DNA from: JAJISG01 sp964347345
GTDB lineage: Archaea > Thermoplasmatota > Thermoplasmata > RBG-16-68-12 > JAJISG01
Assembly (NCBI GenBank): GCA_964347345.1
Contig: CAYFYB010000001.1
Coordinates: forward strand, 1 to 64,000
DNA: 64,000 nt
Direction of reading: 5' to 3'
The translations under genes and the position numbers were made by a program. Positions within the stretch are counted from its first letter, which is position 1, and the number at the start of each line of letters is the position of its first letter. The notes beneath the pieces were generated by a model. It did no database searches and was not told the origin of the DNA. It worked only from the letters and a program-made list of their open reading frames with translations. Positions 17,002 to 25,455 of the stretch are shown here, in pieces.

Positions 17002-17751
17002 CTAGCGGTACATCTCCACCACGCCCTCGATGGCTGGCTTGGCCTGCTCCCTGAGCGTCGACAGGTGGGCCTGTATCATCTCCGCTTGCTCGTACAGCGG
17101 CTCCAGGGGAATCGTCACCTGAGGAAGCAGCCTGTCCACGCCCTCCACGAGCTTGGCAGCCGCCAGGGCGTCGGGAAGGAAAGGCCGGGTTTCCGCCACC
17201 AAGCTGATGACATTGAACCTAACCCACCTGCCCTCATTGAGGAGGACTCCCGATACCCCGGTTATCATTCCAGTCTCGAGCTGCTCGATACCCGAGGCAC
17301 TGAGTCTATCCCTGGCTTTGTCGGTGCTCCCCACACCCCACAGCCTGAGGGGTTTCTTCCCCGCTTCGGAGAGAGGAAGCCCCTCCATGCAGATGATCTC
17401 CTGGCTCCCCTGGTCTCTGGTCCAAGCGAGGAGGGTCTTCGCCAGAGGTCGGTGGAGGACCGCTGGCAGCGGGACCTCGCTGATGAAGACAGCAATCTTG
17501 AGGTCCTCCCGGGCGTATATCCTGGCAGGAAACTTCGGCTTCTTGGAGTATATCATGGAGATGGGTGGGAACTCGGCCGAGTCCATCGCGGATATCTGGT
17601 CCAGCTTCAGGTTGCTTATCAGGTAGCTGCATGCGATGGTGCTGGCGAGGCCCACGGTGGGGATCGCCTCCAGGACCGTGCCGCCTCTAAGGTCCAGATC
17701 CTTGAACTTCCTGACCTCTATCTCAGTTATCTTCTCACCAGGGAGACTCAT
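17002..17751 (-). CDS. PAC2 family protein (proteasome assembly chaperone-like)
   Basis: A 249-residue member of the PAC2/COG2047 family. Near the N-terminus it has GGTVLEAIPTVGLASTIACSYLI, with the glycine-rich GLASTIA typical of the family. The middle has ISEVPLP and a STDKARDRL segment, followed by GMITGVSGVLLNEG and the proline-rich PDALAAAKLVEGVDRLL. Eukaryotic relatives assist assembly of 20S proteasome alpha rings; the archaeal proteins are presumed ATP-grasp-like chaperones with unproven roles. No proteasome genes are in the window. Confidence 0.85.
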   Translation of the reverse strand: MSLPGEKITEIEVRKFKDLDLRGGTVLEAIPTVGLASTIACSYLISNLKLDQISAMDSAEFPPISMIYSKKPKFPARIYAREDLKIAVFISEVPLPAVLHRPLAKTLLAWTRDQGSQEIICMEGLPLSEAGKKPLRLWGVGSTDKARDRLSASGIEQLETGMITGVSGVLLNEGRWVRFNVISLVAETRPFLPDALAAAKLVEGVDRLLPQVTIPLEPLYEQAEMIQAHLSTLREQAKPAIEGVVEMYR

Positions 17752-17861
17752 AGCGGCAATGGAGTTAAGGTTTCCCGCGGTTCGAACGATGCATCGTTTG
17801 TGAACTGAGTTGGAGACCTAGATCCCTGTGGGAGGCTAGTATCTAGGAGGCATCCTGAACA

Positions 17862-17870
17862 ACCTTTTAG
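17862..17870 (+). promoter_or_regulatory. TATA box of the hydantoinase operon
   Basis: ACCTTTTAG is centred about 25 bases before the ATG at 17891, so the hyuA mRNA is probably leaderless. Confidence 0.4.
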
Positions 17871-17890
17871 CCCCTAGGAGCATCCACAGG

Positions 17891-19828
17891 ATGTTGGACG
17901 TAGCAATCGACGTTGGAGGGACATTCACTGACTTCGTCGCCCTGAGGGGGGACATCGTCAACGCCTTCAAGCTGCCCTCCACCCCCCATCGGCCCGAGGA
18001 GGTCCTCCTGAAAGGGCTGGAGAATCTGGAGGCCGCCAACGTGGGCCACGGGACGACCCTCGCCACCAACGCCATCATCGAGGGAAAGGGTGCCCCGACG
18101 GCCCTCGTCACCACGGCAGGCTTCGAGGACATCCTAACCATCGGTCGACAGCGAAGACCAAAGCTCTATGATTTCAGGGCCACGAGGCCGGAGCCCCTGG
18201 TCTCGAAGACGGCGACTTTCGGCCTGAAAGAGAGGGTGGATGCCCGAGGGCAGGTGATCGCACCACTGGCGGCCGAAGGTGTGAAGATTCTCGTGGGGAG
18301 GCTGAAGGCTGAGGGGATTAGGTCGGTAGCCGTCAGCCTTCTCTTCTCCTTTCTGAATCCAGACCACGAGGACCTCGTGGCCAGTGTTCTGTCAGAGCAC
18401 TTCAATGTCTCCGTCTCCTCCCGGGTCCTCCCAGAGTTCAGGGAGTATGAGAGGACCTCCACCACCGTCCTGGACGCTTTGGTGGGTCCCATGGTCCGGG
18501 AGTACCTCTCTCGCCTGGAAGAGCGGCTCAAGGCCCGCCTCCTAATCATGCGTTCCAATGGTGGCCTGCGGGAGGGGCGCAGCCTGATGCGCAAACCCGT
18601 GGAGATGGTGTTATCTGGACCTGCTGGTGGCGTGGCGGGGGTCAAGTTCCTCTCCGACGCCCTTGGGCTGAGGGACGTGATGGCCCTTGATATGGGCGGG
18701 ACGAGCGCAGATATCTCCTTGCTTCACGAGGGCCAGCCGACCTGGACCACGGAGGCGGAGATCGGTGGACACCCGCTGGCCCTCCCCGTCCTCGACATAT
18801 CAACAGTGGGAGCAGGGGGTGGTTCCATCGCATGGTTCGATCCCGGCGGCGCCCTTCGCGTCGGTCCTCGCAGCGCCGGTGCTGACCCCGGGCCCATTTC
18901 CTACGGTCGAGGAGGCAAGGAACCCACCGTGACGGACGTGGACCTCGCCAGCGGCCTCCTCGGGGAGTCCCTCATAGGCGGGAGGATGACCCTTGACAAG
19001 ACGCTGGCCGGAAGGGGCATCTCCGGACTCCGCCGAGATGTGGGCATTTCTGAAGAGGAACTCCTCCTGGGCGTTAGGCGGGTGGTGGTCTCCAACATGG
19101 TTAGGGCGGCAGCTCTCTCCTTCGCGAGGCGGGGTCTCGACCCGAGAGATTTCGTTCTTGTACCCTTCGGCGGGGCCGGGCCTATGCACGCCATGGAGGT
19201 CGCCCGGGAACTTCGAATCCCTAGGATAGTGGTCCCGCCGATTCCAGGGGCCTTTTCGGCCTACGGCATCTTGGTCTCGGACCTTCGGCTGGACTACGGA
19301 AGGAGCCTGCCAGGCCTTCTGGTGGACTCGGCGGAGCCTCTGGAGACGGCCTGGAGCGCCATGGAGGAGGAGGCTTTCCGCGAGTTGGAGCAGCAATCCA
19401 CAAGTACAGAGGACGCCATCCTGCTGCGGTCCTTGGACCTCCGATACAAGGGCCAGAGCTACGATATCAACGTGCCCCTGAGCGATGACGTGGAATCCAG
19501 CTTCCACCGCCTCCACAAGGCCCGCTTCGGTTACTCCATGGAGGGGGAGCCCGTGGAGCTGGTGAACGTCCGGCTTACGGCCGTGGTTGAGCGTCCCAAG
19601 CCCATGCCGAAGGTCCCTGGGGCAACCGTCAGCAGGGATGCCAGCAGGAAGGCCCTCTTCGGCGAGGAGTGGAGCGACGTACCGGTCTATCCGAGGAACC
19701 AGTTACCGGCAGGCTACGAGGGCCGCGGCCCCATGATTGTGGAGGAGGAGACGGCCACCACCGTGCTCGACGAGGACGCCATGCTCCGCGTCGACGACCT
19801 CCGATGCTTGAGGATTGAGGTGAGGTGA
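17891..19828 (+). CDS. hyuA: Hydantoinase/oxoprolinase A subunit (HyuA-like)
   Basis: A 645-residue protein of the hydantoinase A/5-oxoprolinase family, which hydrolyses cyclic imides or amides at the cost of ATP. The N-terminal phosphate-binding segment is AIDVGGTFTDFVAL (about residues 5-18). The central actin-like ATPase motifs are ALDMGGTSADISLL (about 265-278) and STVGAGGGSIAWFD, and FVLVPFGGAGPMHA follows. The C-terminal region has the oxoprolinase-type beta domain. The subunit B gene overlaps the stop, so the two are translationally coupled. The substrate (hydantoin, N-methylhydantoin, oxoproline or acetone-type carboxylation) cannot be told. Confidence 0.92.
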   Translation: MLDVAIDVGGTFTDFVALRGDIVNAFKLPSTPHRPEEVLLKGLENLEAANVGHGTTLATNAIIEGKGAPTALVTTAGFEDILTIGRQRRPKLYDFRATRPEPLVSKTATFGLKERVDARGQVIAPLAAEGVKILVGRLKAEGIRSVAVSLLFSFLNPDHEDLVASVLSEHFNVSVSSRVLPEFREYERTSTTVLDALVGPMVREYLSRLEERLKARLLIMRSNGGLREGRSLMRKPVEMVLSGPAGGVAGVKFLSDALGLRDVMALDMGGTSADISLLHEGQPTWTTEAEIGGHPLALPVLDISTVGAGGGSIAWFDPGGALRVGPRSAGADPGPISYGRGGKEPTVTDVDLASGLLGESLIGGRMTLDKTLAGRGISGLRRDVGISEEELLLGVRRVVVSNMVRAAALSFARRGLDPRDFVLVPFGGAGPMHAMEVARELRIPRIVVPPIPGAFSAYGILVSDLRLDYGRSLPGLLVDSAEPLETAWSAMEEEAFRELEQQSTSTEDAILLRSLDLRYKGQSYDINVPLSDDVESSFHRLHKARFGYSMEGEPVELVNVRLTAVVERPKPMPKVPGATVSRDASRKALFGEEWSDVPVYPRNQLPAGYEGRGPMIVEEETATTVLDEDAMLRVDDLRCLRIEVR

Positions 19829-21399
19829 TGGATCCGGTATCCCTGGAGGTCCTCCGGAACGCCTTCACATTCATACCGGAAGAGATGGGCCAGGCCCTCC
19901 GCCGGACCGCCTATTCCCCCAACATAAAGGAGCGAATGGACGCCAGCTGCGCCATCTTCGACTCCCAGGGCAGGATGGTGGCCCAGGCGGAGCACATACC
20001 CGTGCACCTCGGCTCCATGCCCCTGGCTATCAAGACGGTCATGACCTCCTTCCGGGAGCCCCTGGAGGAGGGCGACCAGGTGATCCTCAACGACCCATAC
20101 CAGGGCGGCTCCCACCTGAACGACATCACCGTAATCAAGCCAGTCTTCCTGAGGCGGGAGGTGGTGGGTTACGTGGCCAACAAGGCCCACCACGCCGACG
20201 TGGGTGGCGTTGCCCCAGGCTCCATGCCTAGTGGCAGCCGACTCATCTTCGAAGAGGGCGTACTCATCTCTCCTCAGAAGCTTCACACCGGCGGCAGGTT
20301 GAGCCCCGTCATCGAGGAGCGGGTGAGGAAAGGGATGCGGGACCCCCGGGAGAGGCTGGGCGATCTGAGGGCCCAAATTGCGGCCAACATCACCGGGGAT
20401 AGGAGGTTCATCAGCTACCTGGAGAAGTATGGGTTGGAGCTGTTTGATGAGTTCTGTGAGGAGATTATGGACTACAGCGACCGACGGGTCAGGGCTGCCC
20501 TGAGCGGCCTGAAGGAGGGAGAATACGAGGCGGAGGACTGGCTGGACGATGACGGGGTCGTAGACGAGCCTCTGACCCTCCGGGTCGGCGTCACCGTCAA
20601 ACCGGACGCCTTGGAGGTGGACTTCGCCGGTACCCAAGGAATGTCCGAAGGCAATCTAAACGCCCCATACGCGGTGACCCTCTCCAGCGTCTATTACGTC
20701 ACCCGCTGCATCACGGACCCGGGGGCGCCTCCCAACGATGGCTGCTACCGCTCCGTCCGGGTGCGTGTCCCGGAGGGGAGCCTCCTCAACCCCCTCAAAC
20801 CAGCGGCTGTGGCTGCAGGCAATGTGGAGACGTCCCAGAGGATCGTGGACGTCACCCTGCTTGCCTTAAGAGACGCCAGCCCCGATATGGTGCCTGCCCA
20901 GTCCCAGGGGACCATGAACAACCTCCTGCTCGGCGGTAGTGTCGGAGGAGGGGAGTTCGCCTACTATGAGACCATAGGCGGGGGCGAGGGTGCCTTCCCC
21001 TTCAGGGATGGCATGAGCGGGGTCCACACCCACATGACGAACACCATGAACACGCCTGTCGAAGCGTTGGAGCTGGCCTATCCGCTGCGGGTGGAGGAGT
21101 ATAGGCTGATAGAAGGTTCAGGGGGCGAGGGGCGTTTCAGGGGCGGCTGCGGCATAAGGCGGGCCATCCGTTTCCTCGGCGATAGGGGGACCCTTTCTAT
21201 AATATCGGACCGGCGAAGGTTTGCACCGAAGGGCACCTCGGGGGGTGGAGACGCAAAGCCAGGAAGAAACCACCTCGTGAGAGGCGATGCCCTCATCCCC
21301 CTTCCCTCAAAGGTAACCATGGGCATTCGCCGTGATGATCTCGTGGTCGTGGAGACTCCAGGTGGCGGAGGCTGGGGTCGCACCGAAGAGCTTCTTTAG
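19828..21399 (+). CDS. hyuB: Hydantoinase/oxoprolinase B subunit (HyuB-like)
   Basis: A 523-residue hydantoinase B-family protein, the partner of HyuA. Family segments include ERMDASCAIFDSQGRMVAQA (about residues 33-52), NDPYQGGSHLNDITVIKPVF (about 90-109), the histidine-rich KAHHADVGG and, near the C-terminus, GGDAKPG with the ending ETPGGGGWG. The ATG overlaps the hyuA stop by one base (TGATG); a GTG one codon earlier is possible. Together with HyuA it should form a cytosolic heteromeric enzyme. A TctA-like permease gene starts 21 bases downstream and may supply the substrate. Confidence 0.92.
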   Translation: MDPVSLEVLRNAFTFIPEEMGQALRRTAYSPNIKERMDASCAIFDSQGRMVAQAEHIPVHLGSMPLAIKTVMTSFREPLEEGDQVILNDPYQGGSHLNDITVIKPVFLRREVVGYVANKAHHADVGGVAPGSMPSGSRLIFEEGVLISPQKLHTGGRLSPVIEERVRKGMRDPRERLGDLRAQIAANITGDRRFISYLEKYGLELFDEFCEEIMDYSDRRVRAALSGLKEGEYEAEDWLDDDGVVDEPLTLRVGVTVKPDALEVDFAGTQGMSEGNLNAPYAVTLSSVYYVTRCITDPGAPPNDGCYRSVRVRVPEGSLLNPLKPAAVAAGNVETSQRIVDVTLLALRDASPDMVPAQSQGTMNNLLLGGSVGGGEFAYYETIGGGEGAFPFRDGMSGVHTHMTNTMNTPVEALELAYPLRVEEYRLIEGSGGEGRFRGGCGIRRAIRFLGDRGTLSIISDRRRFAPKGTSGGGDAKPGRNHLVRGDALIPLPSKVTMGIRRDDLVVVETPGGGGWGRTEELL

Positions 21400-21420
21400 G
21401 CAATCCCTCATTCCTCCACG

Positions 21421-23070
21421 GTGGAACCCCTCCTGCTCCTGCTGGCGGTACTGCTCTTCGCCTTGCTGGGAACGGCTGCTGGGGTCGCCACAGGCATAAC
21501 CCCTGGACTGCACGTTAACACGGTGGCGGCTCTGGCGATGGCCCTCCAGGGGGGCCTCGTCTCCATGGCGACCTACCTCTTTGCCTGGGCTTCACCCTCC
21601 ATCGACGACCTCCTCCTGGTGGTTGCGGCCATGGTGATCGGGAACGTGGTTGCCCACACCTTCCTGGACTACATACCCTCCATATTCCTTGGCGCTCCGG
21701 AGGCAGAGACAGCCCTATCCGTCCTGCCGGGCCACAGGATGCTCCTGCAGGGCAGGGGTTTCGAGGCCATCAGGCTCTCGGCCAAGGGTAGCATGACTTC
21801 GGCCCTTCTCTCGCTGGCCCTCATACTCCCCTTCAGGCTGATCATGGGGTCACCCATCAACGCCTACGAGGACCTTCGCCCTTTCTTCCACCTGCTTCTC
21901 ATCCTGGTGGCCTCCATTTTCATCGTCGTGGAACCCAGGAGGGTTCCTGAGGACGGGAGGGTGCTGGTCTGCGAGTTACCTCATGGGATCCTGAAGGAGG
22001 CGGAGCCTTTGCCACCTCTTCGCCACCTCGGGCCCTCCCAGGCAGCTTCCCTGGATGAGGCGTTCCTCCTGACGGGAAGCGTGGTCGGGCGCGAGGGGGA
22101 CCTGCTGGAACTCGAGGATGAGGATGGCAGAGTGGTGGTGACTTTGAGGGGGGCCGCAGACGTTCATCTGGAGGGGGAGGTTTCCCTCTTCGTCGTTCCG
22201 GAAGTGCTCGCTGGGAGGTACAGCGGCCTGATCCAGAAAGGCTGGGCCCTCCTGATATTCCTCCTATCTGGATTCCTGGGGTACGTGGTTCTGTCGTCAC
22301 CACTCCTCACCAGGAATCTCTTTCTCTTTGAAGGTCTCCAGGGAGACCCCAACTCCATCGCCTTTCTCCCCCTTTTCACAGGTCTCTTCGGCCTTCCGAC
22401 CCTCCTGATAAGCCTCCTCAAAACACCTAGGTTACCCCCCCAGGAGCTTGACCCGGAGTCAACAGAACTCGACTCGATGGCCAAGGCCAGGGCCACCTTG
22501 AGCGGCTCCCTTGCGGGGGCCTTCGTGGCTTGGATACCGGGGGTGACGGCCGCGACGGCCACAGTCCTCTCCCAGCTCTTCTCGGGCCGGCGGGAGTCCA
22601 AGGAGAAGGGAGATGAGGAATTCATCCTCTCCCTTTCCTGCGTAAACACCTCCACCGCCATCTTCACCGTCATCGTCCTCTTCGTCCTCCTCCGGGCGAG
22701 GAGCGGAGGTATGGTGGCTGTTCAGGGCATCGCTGGTCCTCTCATCGACCAGTGGGAGCCCCTGGAAGCCATCCCGGCGGCCCTCCTCCTCTTCCTTGTG
22801 GCCGTAGTAGTCGCTTCCACGGTCTCCTTCTACCTCACCCTTTCAATCGGGGGCCTCTTCGCTCGAGCCTCCCACCGCATCCCGTATCGTAGCCTGGTGA
22901 GCGGAACCATTGTCTTTCTAGTCGCAATCATCATCCTCCTCTCAGGCTTGGCAGGATTGATGGTCGCGTCAGTAGCCACCATGATCGGCCTCCTCCCTCC
23001 CTTGGTGGGCGTACGCAGGGTACACCTCATGGGCTGTCTGCTTTTGCCCCTCATCCTCATCCTTGGCTAG
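21421..23070 (+). CDS. TctA-like tripartite tricarboxylate transporter permease (DUF112) with soluble insert
   Basis: A 549-residue polytopic membrane protein with about ten hydrophobic segments in two halves. The repeated glycine-rich motif of TctA permeases is visible as GVATGITPGLHVNTVAA (about residues 21-37) and AGAFVAWIPGVTAATATV (about 363-380). Between the halves is a hydrophilic insert (about 165-262) with a beta-rich piece, LTGSVVGREGDLLELEDEDG followed by VVVTLRG, resembling an OB-fold. No TctB or TctC binding-protein genes are nearby, as for other archaeal members. The start is a GTG. The substrate is unknown; the hydantoinase genes suggest a link. Confidence 0.8.
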   Translation: MEPLLLLLAVLLFALLGTAAGVATGITPGLHVNTVAALAMALQGGLVSMATYLFAWASPSIDDLLLVVAAMVIGNVVAHTFLDYIPSIFLGAPEAETALSVLPGHRMLLQGRGFEAIRLSAKGSMTSALLSLALILPFRLIMGSPINAYEDLRPFFHLLLILVASIFIVVEPRRVPEDGRVLVCELPHGILKEAEPLPPLRHLGPSQAASLDEAFLLTGSVVGREGDLLELEDEDGRVVVTLRGAADVHLEGEVSLFVVPEVLAGRYSGLIQKGWALLIFLLSGFLGYVVLSSPLLTRNLFLFEGLQGDPNSIAFLPLFTGLFGLPTLLISLLKTPRLPPQELDPESTELDSMAKARATLSGSLAGAFVAWIPGVTAATATVLSQLFSGRRESKEKGDEEFILSLSCVNTSTAIFTVIVLFVLLRARSGGMVAVQGIAGPLIDQWEPLEAIPAALLLFLVAVVVASTVSFYLTLSIGGLFARASHRIPYRSLVSGTIVFLVAIIILLSGLAGLMVASVATMIGLLPPLVGVRRVHLMGCLLLPLILILG

Positions 23071-23103
23071 AAGAACCTATTATCCCAGGGACCATTTCCA
23101 CCC

Positions 23104-24117
23104 ATGGGCCTCAAGACGGGAAAGATACCCCTGGACCTGCTGGAGGAGCTTATACCTCTGAAAGGCGCGGAGGATCCCTCCGTCTTCCTGGGACCCGCGG
23201 TGGGCGAGGATGCCGCCGTCGTGGATCTGGGAGACAGATACCTGGTCCTGAAAACGGACCCTGTCACCTTTGCCGAAGAGGACATCGGATGGTATTCGGT
23301 CCACGTCAACGCCAATGACGTGGCCACCAGGGGCGCCAGGCCCCGATGGTTTCAAGCATCCATTCTCTTGCCTCTGGATGCCCACGAGGCCCTGGTCAGG
23401 AGCATCTTCCTTCAGATCCACGAAGCCTGTCTTGAGCTCGGCGTCGCAGTAACAGGGGGCCATACCGAGGTAACCCCCGCCGTCAACCAGGCCGTGGTCG
23501 TGGGGGATATGCAGGGTATTGTCTCCAAGGAAGGTCTCGTCCTGACCTGCGGCGCCAGAGAGGGTGACATCGTCCTTCTGACCAAGGGGGCTGGGATCGA
23601 AGGAACCGCCATTCTGGCCAGAGAGAGGCGGGAGGAGTTGGAGGGAAGCGTGGATCACGCCCTCCTCCAAAGAGCTGCGGACTTTCTGAGATCCCCGGGC
23701 ATCTCTGTAGTATCTGAAGCCCTAATGGCCGCCGAGATGGGGGCCACGGCTCTCCACGACCCCACAGAGGGCGGAGTGGCCATGGGACTCTTCGAGATGT
23801 CGAAGGCCTGCGGGAGGGAACTGGCTGTAGAACCGTCGGCCATACCCGTGGAAGAGGAGACCAGGGCCCTCTGCGATCACTACGGACTCAATCCCTTGGG
23901 CCTCATCGGCTCCGGGTCTCTCCTCGTGGCCATCCCCAAATCCAGGAGCAAGAAACTCCTGAGTGCCTTCCAGTTCGAGGGAATCAAGGCGACCGTCATT
24001 GGCCGAGTGTCAGGGAGCGGGGTAGGGCTAACCACCGTGGGCAAGCCGGGACCATACCCCCTAGAACCCTCGGAAAGGGATGAGATCACCAAGGTTCTGG
24101 GGCCTCAGAAGACGTAG
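23104..24117 (+). CDS. AIR synthase-related protein (HypE/PurM-like)
   Basis: A 337-residue protein of the PurM/SelD/HypE superfamily that binds ATP. The N-terminal domain has GPAVGEDAAVVDLGDRYLVL and VHVNANDVATRGARPRWF (about residues 62-79), with the Asp residues that bind nucleotide and metal. VTGGHTEVTPAV follows, and the C-terminal domain has ATALHDPTEGGVAMGLFEM. The C-terminus lacks the PRIC-type cysteine tail of genuine HypE, and no hydrogenase genes are near, so it belongs to the archaeal AIR synthase-related group of unknown activity. Its 3' end overlaps the convergent SDR gene by 13 bases. Confidence 0.8.
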   Translation: MGLKTGKIPLDLLEELIPLKGAEDPSVFLGPAVGEDAAVVDLGDRYLVLKTDPVTFAEEDIGWYSVHVNANDVATRGARPRWFQASILLPLDAHEALVRSIFLQIHEACLELGVAVTGGHTEVTPAVNQAVVVGDMQGIVSKEGLVLTCGAREGDIVLLTKGAGIEGTAILARERREELEGSVDHALLQRAADFLRSPGISVVSEALMAAEMGATALHDPTEGGVAMGLFEMSKACGRELAVEPSAIPVEEETRALCDHYGLNPLGLIGSGSLLVAIPKSRSKKLLSAFQFEGIKATVIGRVSGSGVGLTTVGKPGPYPLEPSERDEITKVLGPQKT

Positions 24118-24833
24118 CGCCCCGCGTTATAGTTCAGGGTCTGACCCGTGAGGGTGTCCGTCTTCGCAAGGAAGAGGATGCCCTGGGCCACTTCTTCCGG
24201 CTTGAGCACTCTCCTCAGGAGGTTCAGATGCTGGACCTTCTCCCTCAATTCCGGGAGCAGCATGTCGGTGTCCACCGCGTCTGGGGCTATAGAGTTGACC
24301 AGGACGCCGTCGGGGGCCAACTCCGGGGCCAGGGCCCGAGTGAAGCCCAGCACGCCCGCCTTTGAGGCAGCGTAATGGACCCCAACCACGCCGCCCATGA
24401 GGCCCGCTATGGAGGATACGTTCACAATCCTCCCGTGGGTCTTTCGAAGGTGGGGGAGGGCGTGGCGGCACATGTTGAAGGCTCCCTTCAAGTTCACATC
24501 CAGGGTCCTCCCCCAGACATCATCGGTAAGCGTTTCCATGCTCGCGGGTATCAGGACAGCGGCGTTGTTCACCAGGACGTCAAGTCTGCCGAACTCATCC
24601 ACCGTGCCCTTGACGACCCGCTCAGCGTCCCTCGAAGAGGCGATATCACACTGGTAGGCTGTCCCTGTGAAGCCGCGGGCGGCAAGCTCTCCCCGGACCT
24701 CCTCCGCCCTCTCCCTCTGCTTGAGATAAGTGAAGGAGACCTTGCAGCCCTCCTGCGCAAAAGCCAGTACCGTCGCTCTGCCGATGCCCCTTGAGCCGCC
24801 TGTTACGATGGCCACCTTGCCTTCTAGCTCCAT
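24105..24833 (-). CDS. Short-chain dehydrogenase/reductase (FabG-like)
   Basis: A 242-residue classical SDR. The cofactor motif is TGGSRGIG (about residues 11-18), followed by NNAAVL, the catalytic serine in NVSSIAG and the YAASKAG Tyr-Lys pair (about 152-158). After the GxxxGxG glycines, the residues YLKQRERAEE contain Lys/Arg and no acidic residue at the strand end, which favours NADPH. It resembles 3-oxoacyl-ACP reductase, but archaea lack the standard fatty-acid pathway, so the true carbonyl substrate is unknown. It runs convergent to the AIR synthase-like gene. Confidence 0.9.
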   Translation of the reverse strand: MELEGKVAIVTGGSRGIGRATVLAFAQEGCKVSFTYLKQRERAEEVRGELAARGFTGTAYQCDIASSRDAERVVKGTVDEFGRLDVLVNNAAVLIPASMETLTDDVWGRTLDVNLKGAFNMCRHALPHLRKTHGRIVNVSSIAGLMGGVVGVHYAASKAGVLGFTRALAPELAPDGVLVNSIAPDAVDTDMLLPELREKVQHLNLLRRVLKPEEVAQGILFLAKTDTLTGQTLNYNAGRYVF

Positions 24834-24997
24834 ATCCTCCCTCCACGGGGGAAGCCCGCCACCCTACTTATCCCTTGGGTCGTCCTTCAAAGGCAGCCGG
24901 CACACTCATCGTGTCGATGCGATCGTCGATTCAGCCCTCCCATACCGTGGCGTTCCTACTGGAGGCCGGCCTTAGAGGTCGCGGAGGTGTGGGTAGC

Positions 24998-25075
24998 GTG
25001 GCTGAGAAAACCTACTCCATGAACCAGCTCGTTCTCGCTGGCCTTTCCGTTGTAACGGGCCTGGTGGGAATTTAG
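24998..25075 (+). other. In-frame N-terminal segment cut off by TAG from the next CDS
   Basis: A GTG at 24998 is preceded by GGAGGTG with 8-base spacing, the strongest ribosome-binding site in this stretch. It opens a 25-codon frame that reads into a hydrophobic helix (NQLVLAGLSVVTGLVGI) and stops at TAG 25073-25075. Reading through, the frame continues without shift into the CDS at 25082. The segment looks like the real beginning of that membrane protein. Confidence 0.5.
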
Positions 25076-25081
25076 ATTCTG

Positions 25082-25411
25082 GTGACGGACAACATTCTCT
25101 GGGAGGTCAGCCCGAGTCGTGCCTATGCCCGCATAGGCTTCGTGATCATCTTCTTCGTCCTGGGAGGCCTCCTGCTGCTCCGCCAGAGGACTGGTCTCCT
25201 GGCCCTTGCCGCGTGGTCGCTTGTCCAGTTGCTGCTGCTCCTAGGAAACATAGCCTTCGGGCTCTTCTCCGACTTCACCGTAGAGGAAGCCGCCGGATTC
25301 CTCTTCCTGGAGCAGCCTGGCGCCGGATTCCTGCCCTTCTTTGCGCTGGTCGTCCTCTTCCTGATATTCTCTGCCGTCCTCTTCTTTCGGTCGAGGAAGG
25401 CATCCGAGTAG
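25082..25411 (+). CDS. Three-helix membrane protein, probably the remainder of a TAG-interrupted gene
   Basis: A 109-residue protein with three hydrophobic helices (about residues 15-35, 38-60 and 82-102). The GTG start has no good ribosome-binding site. The same frame upstream, across TAG at 25073-25075, encodes another membrane helix with a strong ribosome-binding site, so the intact gene was probably 24998-25411 (about 137 residues, four helices). Restart at this GTG, read-through, or a sequencing error are the alternatives. No family is recognised. The MFS gene follows 44 bases later. Confidence 0.55.
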   Translation: MTDNILWEVSPSRAYARIGFVIIFFVLGGLLLLRQRTGLLALAAWSLVQLLLLLGNIAFGLFSDFTVEEAAGFLFLEQPGAGFLPFFALVVLFLIFSAVLFFRSRKASE

Positions 25412-25455
25412 GCCTGGTGTGCACAAAGCTTAAGGCCTTCACGTATTCCACGGGT

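Noticed and set aside
23104..24117. Naming the AIR-synthase-like gene hypE
   Set aside because: The C-terminal cysteine motif and all other hydrogenase maturation genes are absent.
24998..25411. TAG as a pyrrolysine codon
   Set aside because: TAG is used as the normal stop of many genes here (for example L3, L29, L15-preceding L30), and no pyl genes are seen.
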